Made by a program: the position numbers and the translations under genes. Shown piece after piece: positions 62,998 to 64,000 of a DNA stretch of 64,000 nucleotides; position 1 is the stretch's first letter, and the number at the start of each line of letters is the position of its first letter. Source of the DNA: Neisseria perflava (GTDB taxonomy: Bacteria > Pseudomonadota > Gammaproteobacteria > Burkholderiales > Neisseriaceae); NCBI RefSeq assembly GCF_024170405.1, contig NZ_JALJYC010000001.1, forward strand, positions 62,001 through 126,000, in the 5' to 3' direction. The notes under the pieces were generated by a model. It was not told the DNA's origin. It saw only the letters and a list, made by a program, of their open reading frames with translations, and ran no database searches.

Positions 62998-64000
62998 TCA
63001 GCCGCCTAAAGTATCGTCAACAGAGTTGACGTTGGTAACCGTATTGGTCAGATGGGAAATGACACGACCCCAACGCGCAACAGGAGCCGCTGTTACATAA
63101 ACGACATCGTCAGATTTCAGTTTAAATTCATTACCCAACGCGAAGGCGGTTGCATCTTTCAGATTTAATTGGTAAATATGAATCGGTTTTTCTAAATCTT
63201 CCGGTGCGCGACGGACAACGAATACACCGGTTGCATCGGAATAACTTTGGTTCATACCGCCTGCATTACCCAAAGCTTGAGTCAGGTTTAAGCCAAGATT
63301 GCCAATCGGCAGGGTGGTTTGTTGTCCAACCTCACCCATAACATAAACTTTGCTGTTGCTGTTGTTCGGGATGTAAACAATGTCTCCGTCACTTAACAAA
63401 TGGTTTTGCGACATGTCGCCGTATTGCAGAATTTTTTGCAGCGAAATGGTGCGATCCACACCGTTATGCGTCCATTTGATATGTTGGGTATCGGCATTGG
63501 AAGCTGCGCCACCGGCCAAATTGACAGCATCCAAGATGGTCATGGGCACGTTGGTAATCGGCAGTTCGCCCGCTTGCGCCACCGCGCCGGCAATGGAAAC
63601 ACGTTGTGAGCGGAAATCAGTCACGTTAATACTGACTTGGGGGTTTTTCAGATATTGGCGCAAACGGGTAGTCATGGCATTTTGCAGTTCGGCAATGGTT
63701 TTGCCTTTGGCGTACATTTGGCCGATTAAGGGGTAAGCGATGTAGCCACGCTCGTCAACCCATGTACCTCGGCTGACTTGGTGTGTTTGCGGATTACTCT
63801 GTTGAACCGGCGAGTTCAGGTCGTTGTGCGCCCAAACCATGATGTTCAATACATCACCGTTACCGATGCGGTATTGGTAATTGGCACGGCGCTGCGCAAG
63901 GATTGGGTTGTGTTGCGCCGTTACTTCCGGTTCGCGCATGCGTTCAATCAAACCCAAGGTAATGGGATAAACAGCGACACGGCTGTCTAGGTTGGTATCG
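62998..64000 (-). CDS. Outer-membrane polysaccharide export protein (Wza-like), N terminus outside the window
   Basis: The frame is open to the window edge (334 residues visible); the first codons read DTNLDSRVAVYPIT, then LGLIERMREP, which matches the region after the lipoprotein N terminus of Wza. YQYRIGNGDVLNIMVWAHNDL starts the polysaccharide export domain, and ISIAGAVAQAGELPITN-like (VSIAGAVAQAGE) and VYVMGEVGQQTTLPIG are two SLBB repeats. The C terminus has the amphipathic VARWGRVISHLTNTVTNV segment, the transmembrane barrel helix of Wza. It forms the export channel for the polysaccharide. Confidence 0.9.
   Translation of the reverse strand, partial: DTNLDSRVAVYPITLGLIERMREPEVTAQHNPILAQRRANYQYRIGNGDVLNIMVWAHNDLNSPVQQSNPQTHQVSRGTWVDERGYIAYPLIGQMYAKGKTIAELQNAMTTRLRQYLKNPQVSINVTDFRSQRVSIAGAVAQAGELPITNVPMTILDAVNLAGGAASNADTQHIKWTHNGVDRTISLQKILQYGDMSQNHLLSDGDIVYIPNNSNSKVYVMGEVGQQTTLPIGNLGLNLTQALGNAGGMNQSYSDATGVFVVRRAPEDLEKPIHIYQLNLKDATAFALGNEFKLKSDDVVYVTAAPVARWGRVISHLTNTVTNVNSVDDTLGG

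Overview
The window comes from a commensal Neisseria or close relative. The 12-base DNA uptake sequence in its AG form (AGGCCGTCTGAA) occurs dozens of times, often as inverted pairs that act as transcription terminators. Many proteins look like meningococcal homologues (NExo-type exonuclease, NsrR with Cys90/97/103, ExbB/ExbD, Dxs, QueA). A minority of uptake sequences are in the ATGCCGTCTGAA form used by the pathogenic species. No tRNA, rRNA, prophage, complete insertion sequence or CRISPR array was seen.

Left part (1-17 kb): a catalase 3' end, a small unknown protein, avtA, a sulfate-binding lipoprotein, a secreted-protein gene broken by an in-frame amber codon, msrAB without a thioredoxin domain, a heptosyltransferase, a truncated porin, a nitrilase, ruvC, nfsA, an LpxL-type acyltransferase, a repeat-rich non-coding stretch (nested mobile-element remnants plus a structured RNA candidate), a PolB-like exonuclease, a glyoxalase-fold protein, tyrA, a 40-residue membrane peptide, and a nitric-oxide group (nnrS, hemerythrin, nsrR) with a palindromic operator between the last two.

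Middle (17-44 kb): tonB-exbB-exbD; a DSP-like protein; an M61 peptidase; the cbb3 oxidase operon ccoNOQP, whose CcoP carries an OmpA-like peptidoglycan-binding domain after its two haem domains; a queuosine precursor operon (queC-queD-DUF1304-queE) behind a preQ1-I riboswitch; lactate permease with a GntR-type operator; fructose-bisphosphate aldolase; thioesterase, xerC, a NERD protein, an MliC-like lipoprotein, dxs, sdaA, a YefM-YoeB toxin-antitoxin pair with its TGTAC-type operator, an EamA half-transporter, fhs, orn and a phosphoesterase.

Right part (44-64 kb): a Sua5/YciO protein, a frameshifted MFS transporter, an M50 protease, a purine permease, a two-gene unit with an LtaS-like membrane hydrolase, the NExo-type xthA, an ArsR-family regulator, wrbA, yihY, an orphan peptide-binding protein, accB-accC-prmA, queA, and at the edge a Wza-Wzb-Wzc-type polysaccharide export module running off the window.

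Most of the window is ordinary housekeeping chromosome. The observations most worth following are the CcoP-OmpA fusion, DUF1304 inside the riboswitch-controlled queuosine operon, the structured RNA candidate near 12.5 kb, the nested miniature elements near 11.7 kb, and a group-1-style polysaccharide exporter in a Neisseria.
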